From assembly GCA_000469685.2 (NCBI GenBank), contig LS997565.1, positions 16,365,293 to 16,429,292 of the forward strand: 64,000 bases of DNA, read 5' to 3'. Shown piece after piece: positions 11,286 to 22,788 of the stretch; the first letter of the stretch is position 1, and the number at the start of each line of letters is the position of its first letter. The position numbers and the translations under genes were made by a program. The stretch is from Haemonchus contortus. Lineage: Eukaryota > Nematoda > Chromadorea > Rhabditida > Trichostrongylidae. The notes beneath the pieces are model-generated. The model was not told the DNA's origin. It worked only from the letters and a program-made list of their open reading frames with translations, and searched no databases.

Positions 11286-12600
11286 CCATCTTATTTCACA
11301 CCGATTAGTATTTCTCCTGTGGCGGGGAAAATCCTTGAAAACTTATTTGCGAGAAGTTACTTGTTTGGCTGAAGGGAAGAGGGGTATAGCAGTTGAGCAG
11401 CATGGCTTTATACCCGCAGTCTCTACTATGACGCTCTTATCTGACTCGCTCTATGACTGACTGTTAGCCCTCAATAGAAATCTGTTGATGTTATTTACTT
11501 TGATCTTACCGAGGCCTTCGACAAAGTATGTCATCGCAAACTTGTCAGAAGGCTGGACGCTCTGGGTATTCATGGTCGATTTCGGGCCTGGCTCGGTTCG
11601 TATCTTGACGAGAGGTATATGACGGTCAAGGTCGGGAATGAGTTTTCAGAAAAGCTTCCTTGCACCAGTGGTGTCCCGCAAGGCGGGGCCCTTTCTCCTC
11701 TGTTATCCCTGCCGATGCCCTAATATACACTGCCGATTTGCCGGATGCCCTAAAAGTCCATACAAGTGTCAACATCAAAATGTTTGCAGATGATATCAGA
11801 ATATATTGTACTTATGCCCGCCACGAGGAAGCTGCGTCACATAGGTGGTTAAGCTTAGCCATAGAGAAGTTGTTGGACTGGTGTAACCAATGGGATATCC
11901 CACTCAACCTTGCTAAACCCACTCATTTGCACCTAGGCTCCTGTTCACCAAGATCATACCAGATTGCGGGTATGTCAATAAGAAGAGAATCCTGGTCAAC
12001 GACCTTGGACTTCTATTAGATAACTTGTTGAGCTTCAATGACCATATGACTGCTGTTACAAGGAAAGCTCTCAGTCCACTTTTTGTGATCCTGAGGAAAG
12101 TGCATAACAAAGATCCTGCTCTACTAGTTAAACTTTATAAAACCTTCGTACTACCCAAGTTAGAATATGGTTCTGTTTTGTGGAGCCCTTTCCTGAGAAA
12201 ACATAAATACTGTTCAGAGAGAGTATAAAAAATCTTTACGTAATTGTGTTTTATCGTTCCTTTCCTAATCCCAATTATCTACAGGCTCTCCCACCTTACA
12301 AAGACAGGCTTGTCAGGTTAAGCATGGAAAGTTTAAAGTATAGACGTATATTCAATGATCTAGTTTTTGGCTTCCGAATCATCAAACGAGAAATCAAATT
12401 GCAAGCCATTAAATTCCGGATATTCCGGCCATTTCGAAGGAGTGGAAATGGATATTCCATTCATTATAGGAGGCTGCAGAGAAGTCGTTTCACTACGGTT
12501 TTCAATTCTTTCTTTTTTTCGTTTCGCGCGTTGGATACGCTTATGTACTGCCTCATAATCTTCTTTTAAGTAATTCTTCATTACAGTTTCGAGCAAGCAC
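11285..12600 (+). mobile_element. CR1-like non-LTR retrotransposon fragment
   Basis: Successive RT motifs are visible in changing frames: PISISPVAGKILENL at about 11300, QHGFIP at 11398, FDLTEAFDKVCHRKLV at 11500, SGVPQGGALSPL at 11668 and MFADDIRIY at 11781, then DWCNQWDIPLN, LVKLYKTFVLPKLEYGSVLW and the terminal FRIIKREIK. The FADD catalytic pair is present but the ORF is frameshifted at least four times, so it is inactive. 5' truncated, as is usual for LINEs. Its 3' UTR may run to about 13490, which holds no other recognisable feature. It sits inside or beside Helitron-like copy I. Confidence 0.75.
11660..12228 (+). pseudogene. CR1-like reverse transcriptase, palm and C-terminal part
   Basis: Two open stretches (11660-12019 and 12025-12228) cover the RT palm with MFADDIRIYCTYARHEE and the thumb-like region SFNDHMTAVTRKALSPLF. 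They were one frame in the active element; a shift near 12000 separates them. Activity when intact is reverse transcription of the element's own RNA at a nicked target. Not functional here. Confidence 0.7.
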
Positions 12601-13495
12601 CGCTAAGGAAAACCAACATTTTGGAGGTTCTCAGAATGCAAGATGTCGATTGGCGCATAAAAGTACACAGCGACTGAGGGAGTTACTTGGCTATTTCTGG
12701 TGCATGGTGGTTGTGGTGTCACGAAGTGCTTTTTCTCGCATGTGGAATCGATGTCGCTGCTCTTATATATGTCGGGCTTCTCAATTATTAATGGTTCAAC
12801 TACTCCATTACAATTACTGTGTCCTATTCTATATGTGTCAGTTTTGTTTGTGCCTATTAGTGCTTATATTCTTGTGTTTGCATGATGACTAAGCTAGTGA
12901 ACACCATAGGTGAATCGAATTATTTGCTCACTACGCAACTTAAGGACCCTCCATTCACAGTTGGTGTTATATACTTTGCTTGCGAGTAGTATCTAGCTTC
13001 AATGCTCTCCCGGCTTGCCAATTCCACGTGGGGGCCGGTAAACCCGTGTCTCGAGCTTTTGGCGTGGTCCCTATGACCCCGGTTGTGGCGATGGGCATCA
13101 TAGCCGACTGATGTGGGGTCCCACTCCGAGCAAGTGCTTCTTGCTTCAAGGCCAACTGCGCCAGCTGCTTATGGTTGTGCCTTTACTATACTTGGTTTAC
13201 ACACTTATTGTCACTAGATTATTATTCTACAATTTGTGAAATTAATTGGTTACCCCTGTTTCAGTTCTTCAGCTCTCGTCTTGCGCTACACTCAAGCTTT
13301 CTGAACCATTTTTGCTAGTTAGCTATGCTCAGTTTTAGGTATACCAGAATGACTAGATGGTGGTTACGTAACCTTTATAGATATCCTCATTTTTGACTTG
13401 TTATGGTAATTAGTTCTTCAGTTTGAGCTCTTGTCTCTACGCATCATGTTTATGTTTTTGACGGCATGTCGAATGACGTACTAAACAATAAACAA
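12600..13495. other. Possible LINE 3' UTR or spacer
   Basis: No coding motif is seen. The block at 12980-13160 is GC-richer than its surroundings and could belong to the CR1-like 3' UTR, but this could not be tested by eye. Confidence 0.3.
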
Positions 13496-13553
13496 TAAAC
13501 ACACACCGACACACCAACAGACACACAACAATTAGCGAATTATATAAAGTAGA
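13496..13553 (-). mobile_element. Helitron-like 5' terminal fragment, copy B
   Basis: On the minus strand: TCTACTTTATATAATTCGCTAA, then GTGTG-type microsatellite. This is the 5' end of the family seen at 20326 and 29185, here preceded by T instead of A. No minisatellite follows. Confidence 0.5.
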
Positions 13554-13630
13554 ATGTTATATGCTCTCTGCCTCCGACGTGATATCGGAGACAAACGAAA
13601 CCCACATAAGTCAGAAAAATGTGTGATTTT

Positions 13631-13789
13631 GCTAGCTGTGGCTAGGCAGTCGTCCTTCCTATTTTTTTTTCTTGCTTATACTCTTCTGCGAGAGCCCTCA
13701 CTTCTTCGCAGAAGACACTTGAAACTTTCTTCATCAGCGTATGTTCCTTAGAAAGGAATAGTAAGGACGAGTGCCTCGCCATAGCTAGC
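13631..13789. repeat. Nested inverted repeat (foldback)
   Basis: Arms 13631-13661 and 13759-13789 are near-perfect reverse complements (GCTAGCTGTGG against CCATAGCTAGC, and GTCGTCCTT against AAGGACGAG). A second pair, CTTCTGCGA and TCGCAGAAG, lies inside at about 13683 and 13707. Likely a foldback element or an inverted duplication of a repeat. Confidence 0.65.
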
Positions 13790-15540
13790 GAACTCACACC
13801 TTTCGCTGACGCAAGTCGAGAGGGCGAGAACATACCACTTGAAGCATCCCACAAGTCCCTGTTAGCCAATCTAGCAGTGGGCTACAACAAGACGGTCGTC
13901 TTCTGAGGTGGGTGAGAAGTATTTTGTGATTATCATGCCTATTCAGAACTACTGGGTTTAGAGAACTGTTGTTCGAAGCTTTAACTACTGCATCAGCAGG
14001 TTTAATTAAAACTCTCACGTGACTTGTCAGTTACTACCAAATGGATGAGCTGGCCCATGCAGGGCCCCCTTCTCCTTGCCACAGAGTCGGAATACTCTCC
14101 TTTGTGGAGCGTTTTGTTCCCCGGGCGCTCTACAGACAACTAGTCACGGTAGACAGTCAGTCCAACGCTTCTTCCTGATTAAAAAATGCCAAGCAGCACA
14201 GTCTACGTTTTTCCCAATAGTTCCACCTCACATGTCTGGCTATGAGAGTAGTGTCTGTTGTAGACCATGTAGACAGAAACCGATCCTATCTTGGGGTCCC
14301 TACCGTGAAACTATACCCGGACATGTCCACTCAGTTTTGAATCTATTATACTAGCTATATTATATTATACGGGCAGTTTCACGGCATGCGCCAATCTGAT
14401 CCCACAACAGTTGGAACAATTCATCGCGTCTTCCTGAAAATAGTTCTGTTTCTCCGCGCTTGTGATAGGTGAATATTCCTGTGTTCAACCCGAAGGCGTA
14501 ATTCTCTCATTCTCGACATTTATTTTCCCATTCGAAGCGTCGTTTAAGATGTGACGAGTTTTTCAATCAGCCCTCCTGTCAACCTGGGTTTTACCTCGGC
14601 ACCGGACATCCCTACCAAGGTCCTTCGTCATACAATGACTTCACCGTCACAAACTTACGATTGTGAGCACTTGTTAGCTCTTACCAATTGTTGTCAGTTC
14701 TGTCACAACATTCTTCAGTCCTTTTACTTCCTCTCTTTCTACCAATATGTCATAGGTCCCATTGCTAACCTAAAGGAGGTTGCGGGTATCGAACTTTTGC
14801 CTTCCCCTAATTTACTATTCTGCCCTGTCACCTACCATCAGTTTTTGCCACCTCCCGCCTGTTCGACTCCTAAATTTGTAGGCTAAAGAACAACAACTCC
14901 ACGAAACAAGAGTTGTGAACTTCGGATTATACCACCAGCAAATCAACAGACAAATCTGAAGAATTAGGATTTGTTGCAGGCTTGGACATACATGATAAGA
15001 TTAATTTTGTTGTCGAGGAACGGATGTGAGAGACTCCGCATGCTCTGTTCCACTCGGTACTGCTCGCTCAGTGTTTCCGTAAACTTCGGCAAGCTAGTGA
15101 TTTTCAACATACAACCACTCAGAACCACAGCTAATTAATACTTTTCTTGCATCTATTAAAAACACTCAAAAGAAGCTGCGAATACATTTTTCTCTTGAAG
15201 CTCTTCTTGCGCTGTCGGAGATATTAAATAGTTTTGTGTTTACTACACTGCACCTACATTCAAACTGAGGATGATTTTTACTTCTATAATTACCTTCTAA
15301 CAGTATAACCGTACTTATGGAATTCAACTTGTATAACCGTATTTATTGACTTAAATTTGACAACTTGAATGCCCATGTATTTCACTTTGCAAGACTTTCT
15401 TGGTTCGTTTCAGATTTCGATGGTTTTGCAAGACTTTCTTGGTTTGTTTCAGATCTGGATGGTTTTACCGACTGACTTTTCTGAAATTATAAATTTGATC
15501 TAAAAAAAGGAAATGAAAATGTAAATTCGGGTGTTCTTAC
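13790..15540. other. Repeat piece plus unassigned sequence, 3' side of R2
   Basis: 13890-14020 matches the repeat at 9930-10300 in opposite orientation. The rest holds only short ORFs. If the R2 transmembrane exon is spliced onward at its GTAAGAAC donor, the cytoplasmic exon would lie here, but none could be recognised. A 39-40 bp tandem duplication (CAAGACTTTCTTGG unit) sits at 15387-15466. Confidence 0.4.
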
Positions 15541-15653
15541 AACATAAGCACTTTCATTGCTTCCACGTTGTTTTTTCTTCGAAACTGATTTCGCAATGAC
15601 AATCACTAGTATTATCAACCCAGCGAGGAGAAAGAGAATGACCAAAGAAACTC
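15541..15653 (-). CDS. R2 exon: transmembrane helix and start of cytoplasmic tail
   Basis: On the minus strand the acceptor CACATTTCAG leads into VSLVILFLLAGLIILVIVIA, a membrane-spanning helix, followed at once by KSVSKKKQRG, a basic stop-transfer tail. The exon is entered in phase 1, which fits the phase-1 donor of the stalk exon at 18008. The end of that exon encodes RIIIIVG, so the hydrophobic stretch is continuous across the splice. A donor (GTAAGAAC) follows after AYV; if unused, the frame runs on to a stop near 15487. This makes R2 a type I membrane protein with a short tail. Confidence 0.7.
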
Positions 15654-18007
15654 CTGAAATGTGAATTATGTCACATTTTGTTTGTACAGCCAGTGTTATC
15701 AGCATTAACAGTTGAACAATGAAGATCCGATAAGGTCCCAGGAAATTTCAAATCAGTAATCATACAACATTTGCAAATTGCTGATGCTCAACTACTACTG
15801 TCCCCTCGCCCTTCGACACTGGGTACAATGTCTCGCAATCGAAGTTCGCTAACCAATTTGGAACAAGTACAGCAATTTTCCTTTATTTCACTTCGTGCGG
15901 GCGGCCCAATACAAATAAACTATTCGTCAGGGTTTAGGATTGCTGTCACCAAGCAGTTCTTGTCCTCCAACAATCATCTTTCCGCACATAGGAACAAAGC
16001 TTTTTGCGTTGCATACATGCACATAATCCGAACTCCGCACGCGATAGGAGGGAAATGAGTGGAATGGACGTTATCTTCACCACACATATATTTCGAAGTA
16101 AGGCAGTAGTATTCCTGGCAAATGAAACTGCGTTAAGGTGTTTAGAGCATTGGTCGGCACTAATTGAGTGATTTATCCAACGATATTCCTGTTCAGATAC
16201 ATTCCATAACACGAGAAAAAAATGAACGACCGTAAATGATGGCTAAGTCTACCATCATCGTTTTTAGGTGAAATGGATCCCGAGTTGGACGGGTTCAAAT
16301 CAAAAACCTACAATTCTGCTCCAAATTATTCTCGAGTCAGTGAAAGAGTAAGAGAGGGCTTGTAAAAGGAGAAAAAGCCATAACAGTGCGCAAAATGTTT
16401 CTTGACCTAGAATATACATATGATTTTTAACCTAATTTTTGGATAGGAAGGCCGAGGTAAGTGAGCCAACTGAATCTTCAGTCCCTACCCTACATATACC
16501 AGCTTTTTGCTCTGGCATCAATCTCACCCAACCCTGTGCTCCTGAATTTCCGAGGCGAGGTGGAAATAGTAATGTCCTTCCATACCGTCCCTAAGCATAG
16601 GATCAGCCAGTCCTTAGTGTTGGATAAAAGCGGCGATAACCTCTTCATCACCATCCCCCCCCCCCCCCCCTCTAGTTCGCACAATAACTATAGTAAAAAA
16701 GGAGTATTCGACAAAATTTAAAAGGTCCATATTGGTCTTCAATAACAATAATTCCACTTGTTCTGTAAGTTAGTAAGTGTTCGTTGCCCCACTCCCATTA
16801 GAGCGTCAAGGTTTACGTTCAGAGGTGTTTCGGATATGCATGGTAGCTGAACGTTAATCTAGCCGCTCTAGGTCGAGATTGTATTGAAATTAAAGTCGAA
16901 ATACTACTGCACCCTCGAATACCGGCTCTGAATATTGTGTATGAAGAATGGTTCTGTAAAAAAACTCTTATTTGTCCAAGTTATTATGAGTCCTGGTCAG
17001 TGAACGGCGGCGGCAAGGTAGCCTTGACTTCCAGAGTGATCTAGTTGAACAGATAAGGGAACAAACAAACGCAGTTATTCACCAATGGACAGTTCGTGAG
17101 CGTTAAGTGCTTAAACAACGTATGATATTACAGCTTCGTCATAAGGGTGAGGAAACAGTTCGCGATCATTCCATCAAATAAATGCACCCAAAAAAAGGGA
17201 ACTCGATTTATATGCTTGTCGATGAAGGCTGCCCTTTTCAGTGCAGGGGGCATCGTTTGGCTGTTGAGGTTTTAATGTTGAAGGTGAAGTCAGGAGAAAC
17301 CCATCATCAGGAGCCATGGGACTCCCACTGTTGCGTACGCAGCCGAGCTGGCTATAAACAATGGAGGGACAGAACGCACGTGCGTTCGAGGATGCTCGCG
17401 GCAAATTGCGCGGCGAAGTTCGGGGCGATTTAGACGCTTGACGCCTATCACTGGTATCCAAATTTGAAGTTGAGTAGATCAAAAGGATCGGCTAAACCTA
17501 ATTAACTACTGTTCTTCAGTTTGTGCCCCTATGATAGACGCCAGAGTTGTTCAAATCGCCACGAATTTCACCGCGCTATTTGCCCCGCGCACCCTCGGAC
17601 GCATGTATGTACCCATACCCTAGATAATGCCTAGCTCCCAGATCCTGATCTAGGGCTAATTAAACGGATTGTATGTGTGCATTTGGAGGCATTGTTTCGA
17701 GAATCAAAAACTCCAGTGAGACAATTTTCTGTAAACAGGGCGAGTTAACAATTCCTAACAGCACTAGACACAACCCGTCCTTCCAAGTATCAAACGACTA
17801 CGTTAATGCTGCCATGCTGGATGCATCACTACATCGTTATGAAGAATTATTGTAAACCGTCTGGGGCATGAGCAGTTAAACAAATCTCTATTTGTTGCGA
17901 TCATATCAGCTTTGCCCTGAAGCAATTAAGCCTACCTTTTTCATCCTGAGACTCAAATAAAAAAGAATCAAATAAAAAAACATTATCAAGAAACTGCTCA
18001 AACTGAC
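15654..18007. other. Intron of R2
   Basis: About 2.35 kb between the stalk and transmembrane exons. It contains a poly-C run (16657-16671) and a 70-bp inverted-repeat element (17381-17604). No coding region recognised. Confidence 0.5.
17381..17604. repeat. MITE-like element with about 70-bp terminal inverted repeats
   Basis: 17381-17449 and 17533-17604 are imperfect reverse complements (GCAAATTGCGCGGCGAA against TTCACCGCGCTATTTGC; GACGCCTATC against GATAGACGCC), separated by 83 bp. Non-coding. Probably a short non-autonomous DNA transposon or foldback element. Confidence 0.7.
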
Positions 18008-18490
18008 CTACTATTATTATGATGCGGCTGGTAAGGCTGAGATGACCAGTTCTTTCCTTCTTGAAATTGCTTTTCTTTAATGACATGGTAATCTTGTCAG
18101 AAGAACTATCCCTCTCAGGAAAAATTGGCCGCATCTGATCCGTATCCTCACTTGTTGTTGTTCCCTCCCTTTCTACATCCTTCGTAGTTGTTGAAATCAA
18201 TTTTTCCAAAACACCTTCTGTATTTTCTATGGTTTCTTTGTCTAACGTATGCTCCGTCGCTTCAGTTAGAATCTCACTAGTTTCTGTTGTTTCATCCGGT
18301 CTTCTCATATCATCGCTTGCTGTTAGAAACTTTACCGATCCATCCGTCACAGATATGAGACGATTTTTCATGTCCTCGGGAACATCCTCCTTCTTCTCCG
18401 TCTTAATAACTACATCGCCACGAATTTTCCTGATGGAGTAAAGTCCTCTCATACCGAAATTGCGGTTATCAAAGACATGCAGGCTGGCAT
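18008..18490 (-). CDS. R2 exon: end of third repeat L domain plus acidic Ser/Thr stalk
   Basis: The acceptor AATGTTTTAG is followed by DASLHVFDNRNFGMRGLYSI and KIRGDVVIKTEKKEDV, matching the 168-nt L-domain exons at 28832 and 38776. Instead of ending there, the exon continues for about 100 residues rich in Thr, Ser, Glu and Asp (for example DETTETSEILTEATEH), then KKSNFKKERTG and hydrophobic RIIIIVG at the donor GTCAGT. The 483-nt length keeps phase 1 to phase 1. The stalk is of the kind that is O-glycosylated and holds a receptor away from the membrane. This places the exon as the last extracellular part of R2. Confidence 0.7.
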
Positions 18491-20087
18491 CTAAAACATT
18501 ACAAAAGTAGTATCGTAAAAGAGAGTCGAAAAATTTATAAACTTTGCTGGTCCGATAAACAAGTTTTCACTAATTCTTTACGTAGGGCCTATCCGCCACG
18601 TATCCGTACCTTTATTTCGGAAATTTCTGTTACTCTAAGGATACTTTATCAATCTAATTAGGACTTCGTGTTCGATTTACTTTTTACTTATTTGTTTTGA
18701 TTAGATTGAGATGTGTAGTGTGGTGTCACGCTATGTGATGTCTTTCGTCATTCTGTCCGTTGTACAAGCCGGAGTGAAAGTAGAGCTTCGATGGACAAAA
18801 AAACGCAAAAAGTTGTTTTCGTTAAAGATTTTTTTGGTGTAGATTTCGTTGATCAAGAGACTGCAGCTTTTTCATGATTGAGGCGGCGGTTGAGAAATGT
18901 CCTGGTCCTTGTCCATTCCAGCGAAAGAGAAGATTTCTCTTCTTATCACTTCTATTTCAGGATTGCATATTTGTGTATTCTGCATATATGAGCTGAATAC
19001 GTGTTGACTGAGAGATTATTGTGATCGTCAAATTGCAAAACAGGATGGAACGACTGTGAAAGACACATACCTAACGCTGATAGGGTGCGTTGCTATTCTA
19101 AAACTCAAGTAGTAGTACCTGAGCAACTCAGCCTACACATTCTAGAATTCTCTGTGTTGGTGCAGTTTCGTCTTAGGATGCCGGAACTCGAACCTTTACA
19201 TGAAGTGTAGTCATATCGAGTTGCTTCATTAGCAGACACCATCGTTCACCCTATCTGTATGTATAGGCAGTTACAACAGGCATACACACACACCAAAAAC
19301 TTCAACACTTCTTGAACATAAATCAACGTCAATACACCGTAGTACGACAGATTTGTTCAGTTCCTTCCACTTCTATTGTTACTCCTACAACGTGGATGTC
19401 AACGCGAGTGGTTACTGGATTTTTTGAAAGACTCTCAATAAGATAAGCTATTCAAAATAGATTATCATCAGAAGACGAATATTGCCTTGAACAACCAGGT
19501 AAAAGCCAATTTCGAACACTGAGAGCTGTGACCCAAGAAGGAATCGTAAGCAGTAGACGCATACACCAACAAAATTTTCACTCCGATATGTAGAATGGGA
19601 AACATCGTACGCTACTTGTGTTCCTGTGTTGTGTGGAAAATTCTAAAATCCGAGGTGTACCAAGATTTAATTTAGAAATCACTTTTTTGTTTTGTTTTGT
19701 TGAGTCATAACTGAAGATGAAGAATAAATGTCCTGAGGCAAGGTGAAGTGAATGTCGGTGACTTCACCTTGCCTCAGGACATCTACATGACATCTTCAGT
19801 GGTCTGGAAAAAATCTGCCTGGAATCTCGCAATAGTCAAGATTTGAATGAGTTAATGGTAGCAGTCATTAATTCTGTGTATAACGCGTAACTGCAATCGA
19901 CTTAAACTTGTAAGATGTTCGTCATTCCAAAAACAATTCATGTTAGTGAGGTCAATGAAGAATCTCTGAATTCCAATAGAATGAGCATAGGGATAGGCTT
20001 CTATTCATCTCCTGCTAATGAATTCTTCTACTTAAATGTGTTCATGCAATCATTTGTGCATACTGTGTATGTGTTTAGTTCGGCGAA
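18491..20087. other. Intron of R2
   Basis: AT-rich, short ORFs only, apart from the hairpin at 19711-19799. No gene recognised. Confidence 0.5.
19711..19799. repeat. Perfect 21-bp stem hairpin with outer arms
   Basis: 19729-19749 (TGTCCTGAGGCAAGGTGAAG...) pairs perfectly over 21 bp with 19761-19781 around an 11-nt loop. Farther out, CTGAAGATG (19711) pairs with CATCTTCAG (19791-19799). It could be a recent foldback insertion or a miRNA-like precursor; sequence alone does not decide. Confidence 0.75.
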
Positions 20088-20235
20088 GTTGGTGTAGTGA
20101 CACTATCACAAACTCACTATCACACATGCATGGTCACGAAGCTCCAATCCCAGATATCCGCGCAAGCCAACCAAGTCTTCCATTTCGTCGGGGTCGATAA
20201 TGGCACAAGGCTCTTCTGGGAGGATAGAGGCACCG
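20088..20235 (+). mobile_element. tRNA-derived SINE, degenerate copy
   Basis: GGTGTAGTGACACTATCACA, CCAACCAAGTCTTCCAT, CGTCGGGGTCG and CTGGGAGGATA follow the same order as in the better copy at 27306. The B-box is decayed. Confidence 0.5.
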
Positions 20236-20325
20236 ATTTGTATTAGGGTGATCGAAAATTCTTGGAAGGGTCAAAATGTTCACCTGTTTTATTTTACAAC
20301 TCAACAAACAATGCAAGCTAATCAA

Positions 20326-21384
20326 TCCTACTTATATAATCGGCTAAGTGTGTCTGTTGGTGTGTTTGTGTGTGTGTGAGTATGTGTGTGTGTTTGTCCG
20401 ACCGGAAATTCATAACTCTCGTCCCACTGTAGCTAAAGCATTCAAATTTAAAAGAGAGATAGGGGCACGATAGGAACAGCGATGGTAAGTGATAGGAAGT
20501 GACAAGTATCGATAGAAACTGATAAGGACCCTTAAATATCAAAAGCCTGAGTATCCGTAACTCCCTTCGTATTAGCGGTGAAGCCTTGGCACTTTGGCAG
20601 GTGGTGTAGGATGTGAAGGGACCGTTAGTGATTGGTGACAGAGAATGATAACAAATGATAGGGACTGATAAGAAGCCATAGAAGGCGAAAGACTGTAGGT
20701 CTGTGACGCGCTTTCTGTTAATAATGGGGTCTTGGAGTTTTAATAGGGTATGTAAGTTGTGACAAGATCGTAGGTACTCGGTGACGGGGTCGAGAACGGT
20801 TGGTGCCAGGTCAGGAGCTGATAAAACTGATAGGGGCTAATGAAAATCCTGGAGAGCGTAGAGCCACGATAATAACGGCATTAATAGTGGAGCCTTGACA
20901 GTTTGGCATGTGATGTGAAGTAAGGCGGGATCGTAGACGACCGGTGATAGAAACTGATAACAGCTGATAACGACTGACAAGAGCACTTACCAACCGAATT
21001 TACCTCCTGTGGTATTTACGATGTATTTATGCTTACGACTATTATGTAGATTACGACCGCTACCCAGCAAGGTTGGTAACTCGGTGGAAGATCAAGGCCA
21101 CTTTATGTTTTGATATCATTTACGACAAAGCTCATCCGACCGCCAATAAGTTGGGATTCTCAACTAATGATGTACCCGTTGACGAAAGAAGGTCCAAAGA
21201 TAACATCTGATAATGGTGTTATTATCGCTTGAGAACATTTGTGAGTACTACTCAATCCTTTGGTTGCCTATCAGTTAAAGCTTTAATGGTTATTTTCAAG
21301 AAGAAGAGCAACCGATTGACACTTTTAATCGTAGGCGTAAGCGTGAGCATGTGTTGCACGCATTAGCGTGCGTAGCCCAACTGG
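20326..21384 (+). mobile_element. Helitron-like non-autonomous element, copy C, both ends present
   Basis: The element starts A|TCCTACTTATATAATCGGC at 20326, continues with a GT-rich microsatellite (20344-20399), one minisatellite unit (GGAAATTCATAACTC), then tandem blocks with GATAGGGACTGATAA-type motifs. It ends with the hairpin GCACGC-ATTA-GCGTGC (21356-21371) and GTAGCCCAACTGG|T at 21384. Host bases are A and T, as expected for Helitron insertion between A and T. The part 21030-21200 is homologous to 53440-53590 of copy F. No protein encoded. Confidence 0.65.
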
Positions 21385-21479
21385 TAATATAATAACCATC
21401 GTTAGTTATAACATTGTATCACCTAACGGGCAGGCCAGCGATTCCCTTTTCCTAGAACTGGGAAGGTTGGGAGTGGAAG

Positions 21480-22340
21480 AAGTCACCGCCCACTTGTTCA
21501 AGATGGTCGTAGTTGGCAATGTTTTTTTTTTGCTAGAAAGCCTTGAGGGTCCGGAACAAGTGTTAATTTGAGGGAGCAACACCAGGAATAAGGTGGATGT
21601 GAAACCGTGTCCCAGCCTAGCTCCTCCAATCCTGCACGGGTCTCCATAACTATGTGATGCCTAGCGTTGTTCTGAAGGAGGTGCACCGAAGTTCGTCTAG
21701 GCCGCTTTTCTCGAACCGCTTCCGCAAGTTTCTGCAGCTGACCACCGTAACAGAGAGCGGTGACGGTATGGCCATCCTTGAGCATTCCTTTTGAATCTCA
21801 GAAGCAGCGAAGGAGAAAATACTTGAGGTGGAAGCCAGATTTGGCTGCGTCGGCGGCTAATCTCCTCACGGAAGCCAGACGGTACGTCCAGTAACTGGTC
21901 CTCCAGAAACTCCTTGCAATGTGGGCCAAGAAAGGAGGACTGACAAATGAATACCCGGGTGTACCGTGTGCTATCGGCTAAGACATTGGGTATCATCGAG
22001 TCGGCACCGTTCTGTAACCGAGGGCCTGAAGACGACCGACGACTGTGGATTGCGCACACCCAAGTCTCGTTGCAAGACTGTGAGTGTTGAATTCCGGGTC
22101 TTCCTTGACGGTATCGAGAATAACGGAGTCGTCAACGGCGAGGGGGCGTCCAGACCGAGGCATGTCTTCGAAACCTGTGTCTACTTCCCTGAAGCGAGCG
22201 AACCAGCGATAGGCGGTAGCGATGGAAGTGATGTGTTCCATCACTTCGCTAATGATGTTGTGGACTGTTGCTGCCGCACCAGTGCCGCGGCGTCACTCAT
22301 AGAAAACGATGGCTCGAATATAGTCTTGTGAAGTTGACAT
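21480..22340 (-). pseudogene. mariner transposase remnant (SETMAR-like)
   Basis: The minus strand opens with MSTSQDYIRAIVFYE at 22340, then a stop, then the helix-turn-helix part (ISEVMEHITSIATAYRWFARF, GRPLAVDDS, DPEFNTHSLATRLG) at 21993-22300. The catalytic region is in another frame (21498-21785): LLQNNARHHI stands where active mariners have a DNARPH motif, so the second catalytic Asp is lost, and the HPPYS box is followed by garbled sequence. Cut-and-paste transposase when intact; dead here. Terminal inverted repeats could not be defined. Confidence 0.75.
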
Positions 22341-22582
22341 CGTGTTTGAACTCAGGTAGGCGCACGCACCCCTATATACCATTTGCGAAAAAAAAACTGT
22401 TCTACAATGATTACATGATAGATCATGGATATAGGTCAGAAATCGAAAATCCCACACTTTTCATAGAACTCTATCAAGGCTTTTCGATCAACCTAACGTG
22501 TCGGCTGGTCACCTCATGTCATGTATGAGACACACACGTAATCAGTTCGCTAAAATGACTATGATTGGAAATCGGGTACTAA

Positions 22583-22626
22583 GTTTATCCCTCAGACGGA
22601 TTGATCAACGTTCACAGACTTTAATA
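22583..22626 (+). mobile_element. SINE tail fragment
   Basis: TCCCTCAGACGGATTGATCAACG and TTTA match the 3' part of the SINE at 27560-27595 (CCCTCAGACGGGATTGATAA). Only the tail is present. Confidence 0.45.
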
Positions 22627-22653
22627 CTTTACTCTTCAGGTATGTGGGCTTAC

Positions 22654-22788
22654 CTCCATGGTGATTACCGTCAATCTCCTCCATATTTGAGAGAAAAGAG
22701 AGGTCTTTAATTGCAGCGTTGTCTTTCACCACAACGCGTCCTCTGACCTTTTTGACTTGCCGTAGATTGTCCAGACCTTTCGGTTCTC
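22654..22788 (-). CDS. R2 exon: middle part of third repeat L domain
   Basis: The acceptor CTTTTTTTCAG is followed by 135 nt with GEPKGLDNLRQV, GRVVVKDNAAIKDLSFLSN and MEEID, then donor GTAAGC. Length (135) and phases (1 in, 1 out) equal the exons at 37561-37695 and 39124-39258. The joined product with the 18008-18490 exon keeps the L-domain frame. The partner 102-nt exon that should lie upstream was not found; only a faint remnant is possible near 22822-22925. Confidence 0.7.

Noticed and set aside
21400..22520. Terminal repeats of the mariner remnant
   Set aside because: CACCTAACGGGC (about 21421) and CAACCTAACGTG (about 22490) are direct, not inverted, so they do not define mariner ends.
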